Notes: generated by a model from the letters alone, not told the origin. DNA of 64,000 bases from Bradyrhizobium erythrophlei (GCF_900129505.1 NZ_LT670818.1:5551001-5615000); one strand, 5' to 3'. Positions 34,588 through 44,025 are shown, counted from the first letter of the stretch. A program made the numbers and translations.

Positions 34588-35157
34588 TTACCCCAGCTGA
34601 CGCGGACCGCCGCCTTCATGGATGACGCCAAGCGCAAAGCCGCCGAAGCCGAAGCGGTCGATGAAGAGTGCGGCCGCGCCATCGGCGCCGGTCAGCTCAC
34701 CTTCCAGCACATCCACGTCGAAGGTCAGCTTGTCGCCCTCGAGCTTCGCCGTCTTCAGTGTGACGACGGCATCGCGGATTTTCGACCCGTCCGTGTTGCA
34801 CACCGAGACGGTGCCGTTCGGCGGATCCTTGGTAAAGCTCTCATCGCTTTCATTGCTCGGCGCCCATTCCTCCAACAGGTGCGCCGTAAGTGTGTGCCCT
34901 GCCGCCCGCACCGGGCGGTCTGCGAAAACGATCGAGTTGGGCGACACGCCGGTGAGGGTCAGTTTCCCGCCCTGCAGGCTGGCGCCGCGGGCGTTCATGA
35001 CGATCAATGACGGCACGATATCCGGGCCGGCTTGGCCGATCGTCTTCTCCAGCGGCACGTGCGGCGGCGCAGAAGTCGTATTCTGGGCCAGCGCTGGCGC
35101 CGCTCCGCAGAGCAGGAAGGCGATGATGATGCAGCCATTTCGATTCTTCATGGTCAT
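34588..35157 (-). CDS. Secreted protein of unknown function
   Basis: A 189-aa protein with a signal peptide (KNRNGCIIIAFLLCGAAPAL, then AQ) starting at ATG 35157, which has AAGGAG six bases upstream. The mature part contains GKLTLTGVSPNSIVFADRPV, then RAAGHTLTAHLLEEW, then KDPPNGTVSV and KLTFDVDVLEGEL, a pattern I associate with a widespread family of periplasmic proteins without known function. The C-terminus is Gly/Phe-rich. It follows the IS110 remnant directly. Confidence 0.7.
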   Translation of the reverse strand: MTMKNRNGCIIIAFLLCGAAPALAQNTTSAPPHVPLEKTIGQAGPDIVPSLIVMNARGASLQGGKLTLTGVSPNSIVFADRPVRAAGHTLTAHLLEEWAPSNESDESFTKDPPNGTVSVCNTDGSKIRDAVVTLKTAKLEGDKLTFDVDVLEGELTGADGAAALFIDRFGFGGFALGVIHEGGGPRQLG

Positions 35158-35336
35158 GAGCAACTCCTTGCTTTCACTGCCATAGCGCATGGGTCAGGTT
35201 GACGGTCTCTCGAAGGGGATTGCACGGGAAACGCATTCATCGTTTCACCTGTCGTGTGCGGACGCCCCGGACGCTTTGCGAACAGGAACTTGGTCGAAGC
35301 GCCCTGGACGCGCTATGCGCTTCCGGCGACCTGCGC

Positions 35337-35785
35337 CTATGTTTGCGGATCGCGTTGCAGCGTGGCTGAAGGTGATTCACCGAAGGTTGTGCGGTACGTC
35401 ACCGCAAAGCGCCCAAGCTCAAGGAATTGATGACTTCGGGCGACCTCCGCGACGCTCGCTGTCGAAGGATCGGCCCGTCGCAGCGCCCGGCGGGCCTCGT
35501 TCAATCGTTGCAACAAGAGATATCGCATGGGGCTGACGCCGAGGAATTCGGCGCAGCACGTCCGCAGCGTTCGGGCTGGCACACCGAGTTCGGCACAAAG
35601 CGCGGGCATGTTGAGTGTTTGGTCAATGCGTTTGCGTAGCGCTTCTTCGAAACGAACCACGACAGCTGCGTGATGGTGTCGCGTTTTGGGATTGTCGTCC
35701 GTCTCGTTGGCGGCCAGGCAATCGATGATCGCGTGAAGCAGTTCCTGCTCCAGCGCTCTTGCGACCTCAGGGCGGCCGATCAATT
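35337..35785 (-). pseudogene. AraC-type regulator, 5'-truncated
   Basis: The C-terminal helix-turn-helix domain is complete (LNMPALCAELGVPARTLRTC, SPMRYLLLQRLNEARRALRR, VAEVARSHQFLELGRFAVTY, FGESPSATL), and before it comes the linker (RPEVARALEQELLHAIIDCL) usual in such regulators. The N-terminal effector domain is missing: at about 35785 the sequence changes abruptly into another truncated gene on the opposite strand. Without a start region the gene is probably dead, although an open frame continues to 35798. Confidence 0.78.
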
Positions 35786-35789
35786 TTTG

Positions 35790-35975
35790 AACGAACAAAA
35801 GAAGGAAGTGTTTGCGGAGGCTAAAGGGGAAGGGTTTGACGTGAAGATCCTCAAAGAGATCATCAAACTTCGAAAGCAGGACCAGGAAGAGCGCGACGAG
35901 CGCGAGGGTCTGCTCGATCTCTATATGCGCGCCATCGAGCAGGCCGGGCCAGAGAAGGTCGCCAAGGCTGCATGA
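35790..35975 (+). pseudogene. DUF2312 protein, 5'-truncated
   Basis: The segment KEVFAEAKGEGFDVKILKEI, then IKLRKQDQEERDEREGLLDL and YMRAIEQAG is the C-terminal two thirds of DUF2312, a small coiled-coil protein common in alphaproteobacteria. The usual N-terminal helix (LKxxIERIExLEEEK) is absent; in its place the frame continues backward into the antisense of the AraC fragment. A terminator follows at 36099. Confidence 0.8.
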
Positions 35976-36323
35976 TGAGGTAGGGCGGGTTCCTTCGCCG
36001 CAACTGTGGGTAATTCCATCACACCCTAGACAGGCGCCTCCACCCGCACACTATGCCCCGAGACGGAATCTCTGGAGGGCCTAGGGAACAGTCTCGAAGG
36101 CCACGCGGGTATTACACCGCGTGGCCCTTTGTCTTTTGTTGTCTGACCGCAAAAATAGGGACCGTGGATGAACGGCCGCATCTGGCGCGAAGCGGACATT
36201 CGACGAAACACCGACGTCAGCTAAGTGCCCCATTAGCAGAAATGCGGCGCGATTCCGTCACCAGATCAATACGGGCGAGGTTTTCGGCACACCTAGGCGT
36301 CGGCGGCGAAGGCGGCCGGTCGT
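35976..36323. other. Intergenic region with terminator and repeat fragment
   Basis: No gene. Contains the terminator at 36099 and, at about 36176-36210, a CTGGCGCGAAGCGGACATTCG phrase related to the dispersed repeats at 40 kb and 49.8 kb (listed there). Confidence 0.4.
36099..36137 (+). terminator. Rho-independent terminator
   Basis: GGCCACGCGG at 36099-36108 pairs with CCGCGTGGCC at 36117-36126 around an eight-base loop, followed by CTTTGTCTTTT. Downstream of the DUF2312 remnant. Confidence 0.72.
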
Positions 36324-37070
36324 TCAAGGTCGCGCAATCAGCAACGGCTGCACGTTTGCGCCGCCGGCCATTCGGGGACTCGACGGCTCGAAGTGCTCTC
36401 GCAGCTCTCGCTTCTGGACGAGCGCGCGCGCAACAACAAAGGCGTCCTTCAGGCCTTTAGCTTGCCGGAGTGCGACGTTGAAAAAGGCATCGCCGAAATA
36501 GGTCCACTTGGCCTTGTCCCGGCAGCCGAACGATGGATGGTCGGCATCGGCCGCAGTGATGACCAGCATATCGGGGTTCGCGAGACGAGGGATGAAGACT
36601 CCTGAATAGCAGGCCGAGATGACCACCACCTTGTGTCGCACGCCCGTCCGCGCCAGCATGTCCGCGAGATTAGACGGCGTGAGCGTTTGCGTGCGCCGCC
36701 CTGCTTTGACTGCAAGGCCGGCGGTGGAGCCGTGCGAGGTGAGTATCAAAAACAGAACATCGTTCTCGGCGTCCATCCCCTTGGCCGCCACTTGCAATGA
36801 CATGGCCAGTGCTTCGATCGTTGCACCTCCGCCCCTCTTCGAATTGTACTGCACGTTGATCGGGCCGTTGCCGAAGCGGCTCGCTACGACCTGAGCTGCG
36901 CCGGTCGCCTCACTTTTAAACACGCTTTGATCGCCGAAGAGGCCGAAGGACACTACGCTCACCTTGCGAGCATCCTCAACGGCGTGCGCCGGCGGAACCG
37001 ACGGCACGACGGTCAAAACAAAAGCCGTCAGCGGCGCGCCGAGCCGGCTGATCCAAGACTTGGACATCAT
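36324..37070 (-). CDS. Secreted C13-type (legumain/caspase-like) cysteine peptidase
   Basis: A 248-aa protein with a signal peptide (about residues 8-30, ending PAHAVED). The catalytic pair of clan CD is evident: His 113 in LFLILTSHGSTAGLAV and Cys 154 in KVVVISACYSGVFIP. The segment VFKSEATGAAQVVASRFGNG fits bacterial peptidase C13 family members, and DADHPSFGCRDKAKWTYFGD matches their post-Cys region. Location should be periplasm. The C-terminal 20 residues (PRMAGGANVQPLLIARP) are typical. No inhibitor or partner gene is adjacent. Confidence 0.85.
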   Translation of the reverse strand: MMSKSWISRLGAPLTAFVLTVVPSVPPAHAVEDARKVSVVSFGLFGDQSVFKSEATGAAQVVASRFGNGPINVQYNSKRGGGATIEALAMSLQVAAKGMDAENDVLFLILTSHGSTAGLAVKAGRRTQTLTPSNLADMLARTGVRHKVVVISACYSGVFIPRLANPDMLVITAADADHPSFGCRDKAKWTYFGDAFFNVALRQAKGLKDAFVVARALVQKRELREHFEPSSPRMAGGANVQPLLIARP

Positions 37071-37463
37071 GGCGAGCCTCGTTTCGTGATCGCCACCATA
37101 GCAGAGCAGCGTAAACGGAATTGCGGAATTCGGTCAGTCTCCATTCCTCGGGACGGCACTTCTCACGCGCCAAGCAGACCTTCTTGTATCTTTTCACGGC
37201 GAGTCACTCCAGGGCCGGCAGGGAGGCCTCTGGTTGTTTCGGTGTGGGTCGACGTGGTCCTCCACGCCGCTTCGAATCGGATCCAGCAGCGGCGCTTCTG
37301 AATGGCGCGCCAATTTAAATCAGGTATTTCTGACATTTTTGGCTGCGCGACGCGTGTCTCTATTTGTGGGGGGCACGTCGGGACGCAAAGTGTTCCTGTG
37401 CTGCCGATGCAAACTGGGGGCGATAGAAAACCCCTTTGGGGTCACTATCAAAAGCAGCCGGCG
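37071..37463. other. Gene-poor stretch between peptidase and topoisomerase genes
   Basis: No supported gene. A minus-strand frame starting at 37197 (KRYKKVCLAREKCRPEEWRL) overlaps the peptidase start and is uncertain. Confidence 0.35.
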
Positions 37464-39887
37464 CTACAGCCACCCGCGCTCGCCAAATGCAGAGAGATCA
37501 ACTCCAGGCGGAGCGTACCATCCCGTCGAGCCATAACGGGCGCCCAGCTTCATAGCGACCTCTTTGTTGCCATAAGGAATTCGCAGTGGTGTACCTGTTC
37601 CGAGATTTGGCAGAGCAGGAGTCGCTTCGACGGCATCAGCCTTGCATTTCAGAGATCTCTTCGTCGGCGACGTCGATTGAGGTGAAATTGATCTCGCCGG
37701 CTTGTAGGCGGTCTTGCGACCGCTCTTGCGGCGCTTCGTGCCCTTGTTCGAGTCAATCCACGCGGCCATTGCAGCCGAGTTGGCCTTGGCCTCGTCGGGA
37801 ATGACGACGCCTTTCCCGAGCGCGATCTTCGTAGCGTACAACAACTGTGCCGGGCTTGCCGGTTTAGGGTCGAGCCTCCCAGCCGCTTGACCGTCGGCTT
37901 TCTTGGGCGCGTGATCGCTGAGAAATTTTCGGCAGATCGAAATCGACGTCTTGTAGCCAGGCGGCGGTTTGATGCCCTTCCGGCTAAGGCTGTCGGCAAA
38001 GCGCTTCATCGCAGCCGTCGGCGGATACGCCGCCGCGCCGTTGCCGACTACGTCGCCACGCAACGGAGTTCCTCCGGCAGTGGCACTCTCCTTCAGTCTG
38101 CCGATGATGCGTTCGGCGACATCGCACACGGCGTCAATAGCACCGACCATCTCCTGTTTGCCGACGACGACATCGTCGAGCAGGCATTCGAGTTGCGCCG
38201 TCACACCCGGATCGACCAGTGCCGGATCAGCTTGTTTGAGAATACCGAACAGCGACAGGCCGGTTTCGGTTGGCACAATATTCTTTCCCTGGGCAATAAG
38301 AAAACCCTGCTTCTTCAGCCCGCAGATGATTTCGGCTCGGGTTGCCGGGGTGCCAATACCCTTGGCTTCCTTCAGGCGGTCTCGCAGAATCTCATCTTCA
38401 ACAAAGCGCCAGGCATTTTGCATCGCCTCGATCAAAGTGCCTTCGTTATAGCGCGGGGGCGGTCGGGTCTCCTTGTCCTCAATTTTGGGATCCTGCAGTT
38501 GCGCGGTCTCGCCGTTGTGCAACAGCGGCAGTAATTGCGCCTCGTCGCCCTTCTCGTCGGCGGGTTGCCACTCCGGGAATGCTGCTCGCCAGCCGAGATC
38601 GATAGGCTGGCGTCCGGCGGAGCGGAATTCGAAGCCGCGCACGTCAAGCGTTGCGGTCGTCTGCCGGTAGCGGAAGTCAGGCATCAGCGCGGCCAGATAG
38701 GCCCGCGCGATGACGTCGAACAGTTTCTTCTCGTCGGACGACAGACGCGGCCAAATCTCCGGCAATTTGTCGATCGTGTTGACGTTGGGAATGACGGCGT
38801 GATGGCTCGCGCCCTCCAGCCCCTTGTCGTAGAACGTGCCGCTCGCGCCCCTGCGGATGACCGGCGGGTCGGGCAGGGGTATTGCGCTGAATGATTGGCG
38901 GGCCCGCAGTCCGGCCAACATCCGTGGTACGTCCGAGATAAGGCTCTGCGGCAGGTAGCGCACCTCGGCGCGAGGGTAGGTGATTATCTTCTTACCCGGG
39001 CCATCATAGAGCTCCTGCGCAACATCGAGCGTTTTGCTGGCCGGCCAGCCGAACCGTGAGCTGCATAGTTTCTGAAGCGACGGCAAATCGTGCAGCTTGG
39101 GCGGTCCTTGACGCTTATCTTCGACGCGCACGGCGAGCGCGCCCTCGAAGCCTTCGGCTGCTTTGAGGACCTCCTCGGCAATCTCGCGCCGAACGATCCG
39201 GTCCTGCGGCGCGTGCCGCATCTGGAATCGCCCTCCGTCAACTTTCGCGGTGGCGACAATTTCAAAATAGGCGAGTGGAACGAAATCGCGGATTTCCAAC
39301 TCACGCTTGCAAACGATTGCCAACGTCGGCGTCTTCACGCGACCAACACCTATGACCCTCCGCGCACCTTTTCCCAAGAGGACGGTCGCGGTGCGGGTAA
39401 GTGATAGATTGTAGATCTGGTCGCCCTGCCGCCGCGCGACGGCGGCTGCGTAAAGACGAGCGTACTCAACATTTGGCTTTGCTCGGCCGAATGCATCGCG
39501 AATGGTCTGCGAGTCCTGCGCAGTAAACAGCACCCGCATGACCACGCCGCGGTACTTGTAATGCTCGAGAATTTCCTGACCGATGAGCTGACCTTCGCGA
39601 TCGCAATCGGTGGCGAGCCAAACTCGTTTGGCGCTGCGGAGTGCCTCGCGAATGGCTTTGAGCTTGGCGGCTTTGTTCCCTCCCGTTGCCGGGCAAGTGT
39701 CGTAGAGACCTTCGGGACGCAAAAGTATCGGCGACCACCGCTTCCAGGCCGGCACAACATCCTCTGGCTCAAGCAGGTCGAATAAATGGCCCTCAGCCGG
39801 GAGAATCTCTCCGTAGCGAGGACCAACAGCGGCGCGGACGTCTTTTGCCTGACTGGTCTTCTCAGTGATGACGATCTGTTCAGGCAC
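37464..39887 (-). CDS. Type IA DNA topoisomerase (TopB-like, mobile-element type) with C-terminal DUF5710 domain
   Basis: About 807 aa from GTG 39887; no ATG close to the conserved start exists and the frame reaches 39992. The TOPRIM domain opens QIVITEKTSQAKDVRAAVG and contains ATDCDREGQLIG (about residues 92-103; DREGE is commoner). RVIGVGRVKTPTLAIV and the active-site KIITYPRAEVRYLPQ with Tyr 304 follow, then GTPATRAEIICGLKKQGFL. The C-terminal 45 residues (YGNKEVAMKLGARYGSTGWY, then APPGVDLSAF) are a DUF5710 domain, common on plasmid and conjugative-element proteins. The host's own topoisomerase I should lie elsewhere. No transfer genes are in the window. Confidence 0.87.
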   Translation of the reverse strand: MPEQIVITEKTSQAKDVRAAVGPRYGEILPAEGHLFDLLEPEDVVPAWKRWSPILLRPEGLYDTCPATGGNKAAKLKAIREALRSAKRVWLATDCDREGQLIGQEILEHYKYRGVVMRVLFTAQDSQTIRDAFGRAKPNVEYARLYAAAVARRQGDQIYNLSLTRTATVLLGKGARRVIGVGRVKTPTLAIVCKRELEIRDFVPLAYFEIVATAKVDGGRFQMRHAPQDRIVRREIAEEVLKAAEGFEGALAVRVEDKRQGPPKLHDLPSLQKLCSSRFGWPASKTLDVAQELYDGPGKKIITYPRAEVRYLPQSLISDVPRMLAGLRARQSFSAIPLPDPPVIRRGASGTFYDKGLEGASHHAVIPNVNTIDKLPEIWPRLSSDEKKLFDVIARAYLAALMPDFRYRQTTATLDVRGFEFRSAGRQPIDLGWRAAFPEWQPADEKGDEAQLLPLLHNGETAQLQDPKIEDKETRPPPRYNEGTLIEAMQNAWRFVEDEILRDRLKEAKGIGTPATRAEIICGLKKQGFLIAQGKNIVPTETGLSLFGILKQADPALVDPGVTAQLECLLDDVVVGKQEMVGAIDAVCDVAERIIGRLKESATAGGTPLRGDVVGNGAAAYPPTAAMKRFADSLSRKGIKPPPGYKTSISICRKFLSDHAPKKADGQAAGRLDPKPASPAQLLYATKIALGKGVVIPDEAKANSAAMAAWIDSNKGTKRRKSGRKTAYKPARSISPQSTSPTKRSLKCKADAVEATPALPNLGTGTPLRIPYGNKEVAMKLGARYGSTGWYAPPGVDLSAFGERGWL

Positions 39888-40000
39888 GTCGGGCTCGTTT
39901 GGGAGAATAAATTCGACAGTATGAGAACATATAGCGAACATCGAAAGTGCGCAAGCTGCGTTTGATTTGAAGTGTGTACCTGCCTCGGTCACCGACGCAC

Positions 40001-40085
40001 CGCGTTTGAGCGAGCATTCGTGATCGACCGCTCATGGCGCAAAGCGGACCCACACGTCCGCTGTCAAAGGCCGTTGTCGGTTCTT
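40001..40085. repeat. Fragment of a dispersed repeat (GCGCAAAGCGGAC type)
   Basis: CTCATGGCGCAAAGCGGACC near 40031 shares its core with phrases at about 36187 and 49853. I recognise this family as a common intergenic repeat in Bradyrhizobium, often misannotated as small proteins. Element boundaries are not clear from three partial copies. Confidence 0.45.
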
Positions 40086-40113
40086 GCACTCGCTCTCACG
40101 GCAAGGACTGCAG

Positions 40114-41397
40114 CTATGCCTCGTTCAAAGCCTGCGCGATGTCCGCGATCAGATCAGACGGGTGTTCGATGCCGATCGACAGCCGGATCGTGGAGTCGAG
40201 AACGCCTATTTTACGGCGGATGTCAGCCGGAACGCCGGAGTGGGTCATGCTTGCGGGCAGGCTGGCAAGCGATTCGGTTCCGCCCAGGCTCACCGCCAGC
40301 TTGAAGATTTGCAGCGCGTTCAAGAATTTGAATGCGGCGGCTTGGCCGCCGACAATGTCGAAGGAGAACGTGGAGCCAGCGCCGGTGCATTGCCTCGCGA
40401 ACAGACGGCCGGCGGGGGAGGCCTCTTCGTGGTGAGCAAGGTAATGGACCTTCGCGACCTTGCCGTGGTCGCGCAGGTAATCCGCCACGAGCCGCGCGTT
40501 TCTGTCAGCTTTTTCCATGCGGATGCTCAGTGTTTCGAGCGACCGGCTGATCATCCAGCAGGAATGGGGGTCCAGTTGGGTGCCGATGGCGCCTCGCAAC
40601 GCCTTGATGTCTTTCATGAGGGCTCTTGAGCCGAGCGCAGCGCCCGCGATCAGGTCGGAATGACCGCCGATATATTTGGTTAGCGAGTACAACGAAAGAT
40701 CCGCGCCGTGTTCGATCGGCCGCTGAAACACCGGCCCCAGTAGCGTATTGTCGCAGGCGACGATCGGCGCGTGCCCCTGAGCCTGGCCGATGATCTCAGC
40801 AACGCGGCGGACCATCGCGATATCAACAAGGCCGTTGGTGGGATTTGCCGGGGTTTCGATGAAAATCATCGCTACCCGGCCTTTTCGCAGGGCGTCCCCC
40901 GCCGCCAGCCTGACTGCGGCTTCGTCGATGCCGTCGGCAAAGCCCACCGCTCCGATGGAGAGGCCCGCAAGCGTCTTTGCAAACAGAGTTTCCGTCCCGC
41001 CATAGAGCGGTTGAGAGTGCAGAATGACGTCGCCAGGGCGGGCGAACGCGAGGATCGTGGTCGCAATCGCCGCCATGCCGGACGAGAACAGTGCGCATTT
41101 CTCGGTGCGCTCGTAGACAGAGAGCCTGTCCTCGACGATCTCGCTGTTGGGATGATTGAACCGCGAATAAACCAGGCCCGCACCCATCCCCTCGGGAGGC
41201 TCGCGCCGACCGGAGACGAAATCGAAGAAGTCCTGTCCGTCTTCGGCGGTCCTGAAGACGAAGGTCGAGGTCAGAAAGACCGGTGGTTTGACGGCTCCTT
41301 CCGACAGTTGTGGATCGTAGCCGTAGTTCAGCATGAGCGTTTCGGGATGCAGCATGTGGTTGCCGATGTGCGTCTTCGACGGAAACGGTTTCACCAT
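40114..41397 (-). CDS. Cystathionine gamma-synthase family PLP enzyme (trans-sulfuration family)
   Basis: A 427-aa PLP-dependent enzyme. The cofactor Lys is K241 in [54 protein letters not shown] and [13 protein letters not shown] are the usual motifs, and [18 protein letters not shown] near the C-terminus is typical of the methionine gamma-lyase/cystathionine gamma-synthase group. I start at ATG 41397; the frame goes back to 41547 but the extra residues are not conserved-like. It acts in sulfur amino-acid metabolism; beta- or gamma-elimination cannot be decided from sequence. I saw no SAM riboswitch upstream. Confidence 0.9.
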   Translation of the reverse strand: MVKPFPSKTHIGNHMLHPETLMLNYGYDPQLSEGAVKPPVFLTSTFVFRTAEDGQDFFDFVSGRREPPEGMGAGLVYSRFNHPNSEIVEDRLSVYERTEKCALFSSGMAAIATTILAFARPGDVILHSQPLYGGTETLFAKTLAGLSIGAVGFADGIDEAAVRLAAGDALRKGRVAMIFIETPANPTNGLVDIAMVRRVAEIIGQAQGHAPIVACDNTLLGPVFQRPIEHGADLSLYSLTKYIGGHSDLIAGAALGSRALMKDIKALRGAIGTQLDPHSCWMISRSLETLSIRMEKADRNARLVADYLRDHGKVAKVHYLAHHEEASPAGRLFARQCTGAGSTFSFDIVGGQAAAFKFLNALQIFKLAVSLGGTESLASLPASMTHSGVPADIRRKIGVLDSTIRLSIGIEHPSDLIADIAQALNEA

Positions 41398-41759
41398 GGC
41401 TTGCCTCGCTGTCTGGATTCGGAACGTCGCCGTGCGTTGGGGGCTTTCCGCAATGACGGTGCGATCAGGAGCGTGGATGCGACGGCATCCAACGGCTCCA
41501 GTCAACGTTGCAAGGATCAGCGTAGCAACATCCGGAACTGATTTCACCGCGCCCGCATCGCACCTTGCGGGTCACAAACTCTCAACGCGGCTTTCGAAGT
41601 CTCTCACCGCGCCAGCGCTCCTCTCCGCTGCTCCGGGAAGAATCGCGCAAAGCTGTCCACTTAAGATTGTAGTCCGGTTCCCGAATTGGAACCTAAACGC
41701 GACTCGTAACTGAGACAAATGTGAGGCAGCATAAGTGCTTGTACACAGGGGAGGGGAGC
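41398..41759. other. Divergent intergenic region
   Basis: Between the minus-strand PLP enzyme and a small plus-strand gene. No RNA motif or operator could be recognised. GGGGAGGGGAGC at the right end is the ribosome site of the small gene. Confidence 0.4.
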
Positions 41760-41951
41760 ATGGAGGACATCGTTCGTTATCGTGCGTTGGAAGCTTTCTG
41801 CAGACAGCGTGCACAAATGGAAGGTGAAGGCTCCGCATTCTGGTTGGAGGAAGCCGATATTCTGGCACAGCTGATCATCATGGAGAGCCGGTTGAAAATC
41901 CTGGCGACATCACACGAGGAAGAAAAAAGGCGCCCAAACCTGGGAGCCTGA
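41760..41951 (+). CDS. Small helical hypothetical protein
   Basis: A 63-aa protein, MEDIVRYRALEAFCRQRAQM, then EGSAFWLEEADILAQLIIME, predicted fully helical. A strong GGAGGGGAG ribosome site precedes the ATG. I recognise the pattern (IxRYRAxAAFCRQxAxMxGExxxFWLxEAExL) from many short Bradyrhizobium proteins. Function unknown. Confidence 0.72.
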   Translation: MEDIVRYRALEAFCRQRAQMEGEGSAFWLEEADILAQLIIMESRLKILATSHEEEKRRPNLGA

Positions 41952-42209
41952 GTTTCACCAGTCCTGCGCTAAGCCGATGGTCATGATGCGCTTGGTCACC
42001 GGCGGGTCGGTCGGATCCGGTGATGCCTGCTCTAATGTTAAGTCGAAGTAATCGATTTTGAATCACACCTTGCGGTCGCAGTGGTCAAACGAGCCGTAGT
42101 CGTGCTCCAAGCGGCGGTGCCGCCATAACGCGGTAGCAGCCGTTTTCGCGCGGCGTCTTTGCTTAAACTACGGTCTGCTGCGGTGCGGCAATCCGGTCTA
42201 GTATGGGGG

Positions 42210-42422
42210 ATGACCAGTAGCCCCAACGACCATTTCGTCGTTACCTACCAGCAAGGTGAGCGCCCCGATCGCTGGACCTGGGAGATACGCCGCAAGAGCA
42301 AACCGTTGGGTATTAAGATGACCGGAGACGGATACCAATCCGACTCGGCCGCGAGATTTGCGGGCAAGCAAGCGCTGGCGGATTTTCTGTCCGATTTATT
42401 GAAAGAAGAAAAACGGAAGTAA
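42210..42422 (+). CDS. Small hypothetical protein
   Basis: A 70-aa protein starting MTSSPNDHFVVTYQQGERPD, then RWTWEIRRKSKPLGIKMTGD and GYQSDSAARFAGKQALADFL. The order strand-strand-helix and the phrase RWxWEIRRKSKPxGxK are conserved among Bradyrhizobium small proteins. ATG 42210 lies after TATGGGGG; the frame extends back to 42159. Function unknown. Confidence 0.72.
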   Translation: MTSSPNDHFVVTYQQGERPDRWTWEIRRKSKPLGIKMTGDGYQSDSAARFAGKQALADFLSDLLKEEKRK

Positions 42423-42937
42423 GGCCGCCTCAGTTGGCGCGTGGCAATAAGTACCGGATCGTCATCCCTGCACCATTGGTCCGGTCAAGAAGCAGCGTAT
42501 CTCCGATCTTGAACTCTTCTTGCATTGCATCACAGCAAGAACCGGGGCCGGAACCGTCCCTAGTGGTGGAGCGACAGAGTTCTCCCGAATTGATGAGAAT
42601 ATCTATGCGCCCCCCGTGTTGCTGCGCGGCCCAACTGGGCGAGCAGCTCTTGTCGGAAGTGATCGGTCGAAACCATCTGCGGCCTCCAATCCGTCTCCAG
42701 CCTCCAATCCGACTACGCGCCTAATCCGCTCCGATAGCGAGAAGTTAAATCGCTATGTCAAAACCGGGCACTTAATTCCGGCTCGACCCGGGCAACCCTC
42801 TCCGGGTCCCGCTCTTTGGTTTTGCTGTGCGGAATTGACTCGCTCTTTGGAGCGATAAGGGCTCACAGTCAAATCATCACCGCCCCGTAACGTGACTGAG
42901 AGTGTTGCGCTCCCGCCTAGTATAGGGGGCGATCATT
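42423..42937. other. Gene-poor stretch
   Basis: No supported gene. A tandem-like phrase, CCTCCAATCCG, occurs twice near 42680-42710 (CCTCCAATCCGTCTCCAGCC then CTCCAATCCGAC), which may be a slippage product. Confidence 0.4.
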
Positions 42938-43115
42938 ATGGGCCGGCTCGCGAAAACGACCTATTTGTCCCGGATGCCAGCGTGCAATGACGTTGGAACT
43001 GCAACCCGGCGGAAAGTCACCCCGCACCTATCAGTGTCTCGACTGTGATCGGCCTGACCCGCTTAAATCAGATGCGCTACGTTGGCTTTCTGGTGAACTA
43101 GGCCGGGACGAGTAA
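42938..43115 (+). pseudogene. Small zinc-ribbon protein gene, frameshifted
   Basis: The frame from ATG 42938 gives MGRLAKTTYLSRMPACN and then goes wrong; a second frame from 42987 gives MTLELQPGGKSPRTYQCLDC and DRPDPLKSDALRWLSGELGR. Together they make one recognisable Bradyrhizobium-type protein (CPxCN...CLDCDxxDPLKS) if one or two bases were lost at about 42985. The first zinc-ligand Cys is also replaced by Met. The second frame alone still has a start codon but only one Cys pair. Confidence 0.5.
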
Positions 43116-43277
43116 GCAGCAGGCGAATTCAACGGTGGATCTTAGCGATCCAGGATGACGATCGCCTCACGGGCGGCTTTCGCGCAGGTGAGCCCAGCGT
43201 AATTTGAGGTTGTAGCGCTCCGGCGGGACCAGCATCATCGTCGGGCAATGCGACCCGATACGCCCCTTGTGAAAGCC

Positions 43278-43406
43278 ATGAAAGCCAAGCTGTTCGCCCT
43301 CGGTTACCCTTGGCCTGAGTACCTGAACGACAAGACACTTGAATGGCTGGAGAGTGAGATCAGGGCCATGACGCCGAAACGAGATCATCCCAAGGCTGAG
43401 GGCTGA
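43278..43406 (+). CDS. Small ORF, hypothetical
   Basis: A 42-aa frame: MKAKLFALGYPWPEYLNDKT, then LEWLESEIRAMTPKRDHPKA. The helical, amphipathic composition looks protein-like, and a GTG at 43269 is an alternative start. There is no strong ribosome site, so this may be the tail of a lost gene. Confidence 0.38.
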   Translation: MKAKLFALGYPWPEYLNDKTLEWLESEIRAMTPKRDHPKAEG

Positions 43407-43525
43407 TGCGCCGGAGCGACGCTCGTCATTGCCCAAGCCCGTCGGGGCGGCTTTCGCGCCCGCGAGCTATTTCGCTCCACAAATCCCGAGCGGTTGCTTT
43501 CCAGCTACTTGCCCTCCGTACGGTC

Positions 43526-43750
43526 TCAGAACGAATAAGTTGTGATCTTAGGCAGTTTGCCCGGTTCTGCTTGCCTCTTGGCATTTGTCAGCGCTTGGAA
43601 TCGTTGGCTTGGTCTTAGATTTTCCCAGCCCTCCGAAGCGCGTACTGACCCAGCTATTCCGTAATCCCCACAGGTTACGCAGTGAAATCCATCGCCATCG
43701 AAAGTTCTCGGCAGGGGATCAGCGTGGTTTCCGCAGATGGCACAGTTCAT
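43526..43750 (-). CDS. Small zinc-ribbon hypothetical protein
   Basis: A 74-aa protein from ATG 43750: MNCAICGNHADPLPRTFDGD, then GFHCVTCGDYGIAGSV, with two CxxC pairs, and the ending AKRQAEPGKLPKITTYSF. The CAICG...CVxCGDYxIxGSV and PxITTYSF elements match small proteins common in Bradyrhizobium. Starts further upstream (43774, 44020) would add residues unlike the family. Confidence 0.7.
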   Translation of the reverse strand: MNCAICGNHADPLPRTFDGDGFHCVTCGDYGIAGSVRASEGWENLRPSQRFQALTNAKRQAEPGKLPKITTYSF

Positions 43751-44025
43751 TCGGAGCTCATTTAGCTTGGGCATAAAGGGCGTGCAGCGCACCAACGAGG
43801 GCAGCCCGGCAAGGTGGCGGCTGCATACCAACTGAGGCTGGTTTTCTAAACCATAATATAGGTGGGAATCGGAGCCTCGCAGCCCATATCGAGATTGTGT
43901 CGGATTCCTCCCGTCCCGGCACTTCCGTACTGCGGCTCCAGCTTCCCCCGGGCTGGAGCCGTTTCTCTTTGCGATTGCGAAGCCCCTTCGGAGCGGCTTT
44001 GCGATACCCGACTGGAGCAAATGCG

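Noticed and set aside
41398..41760. Possible SAM-type riboswitch before the cystathionine gamma-synthase family gene.
   Set aside because: No recognisable conserved core or pseudoknot pattern could be found by eye.
42520..42858. 112-codon plus-strand frame.
   Set aside because: Low-complexity Ser/Pro/Arg composition across a slippage-like repeat, no ribosome site.
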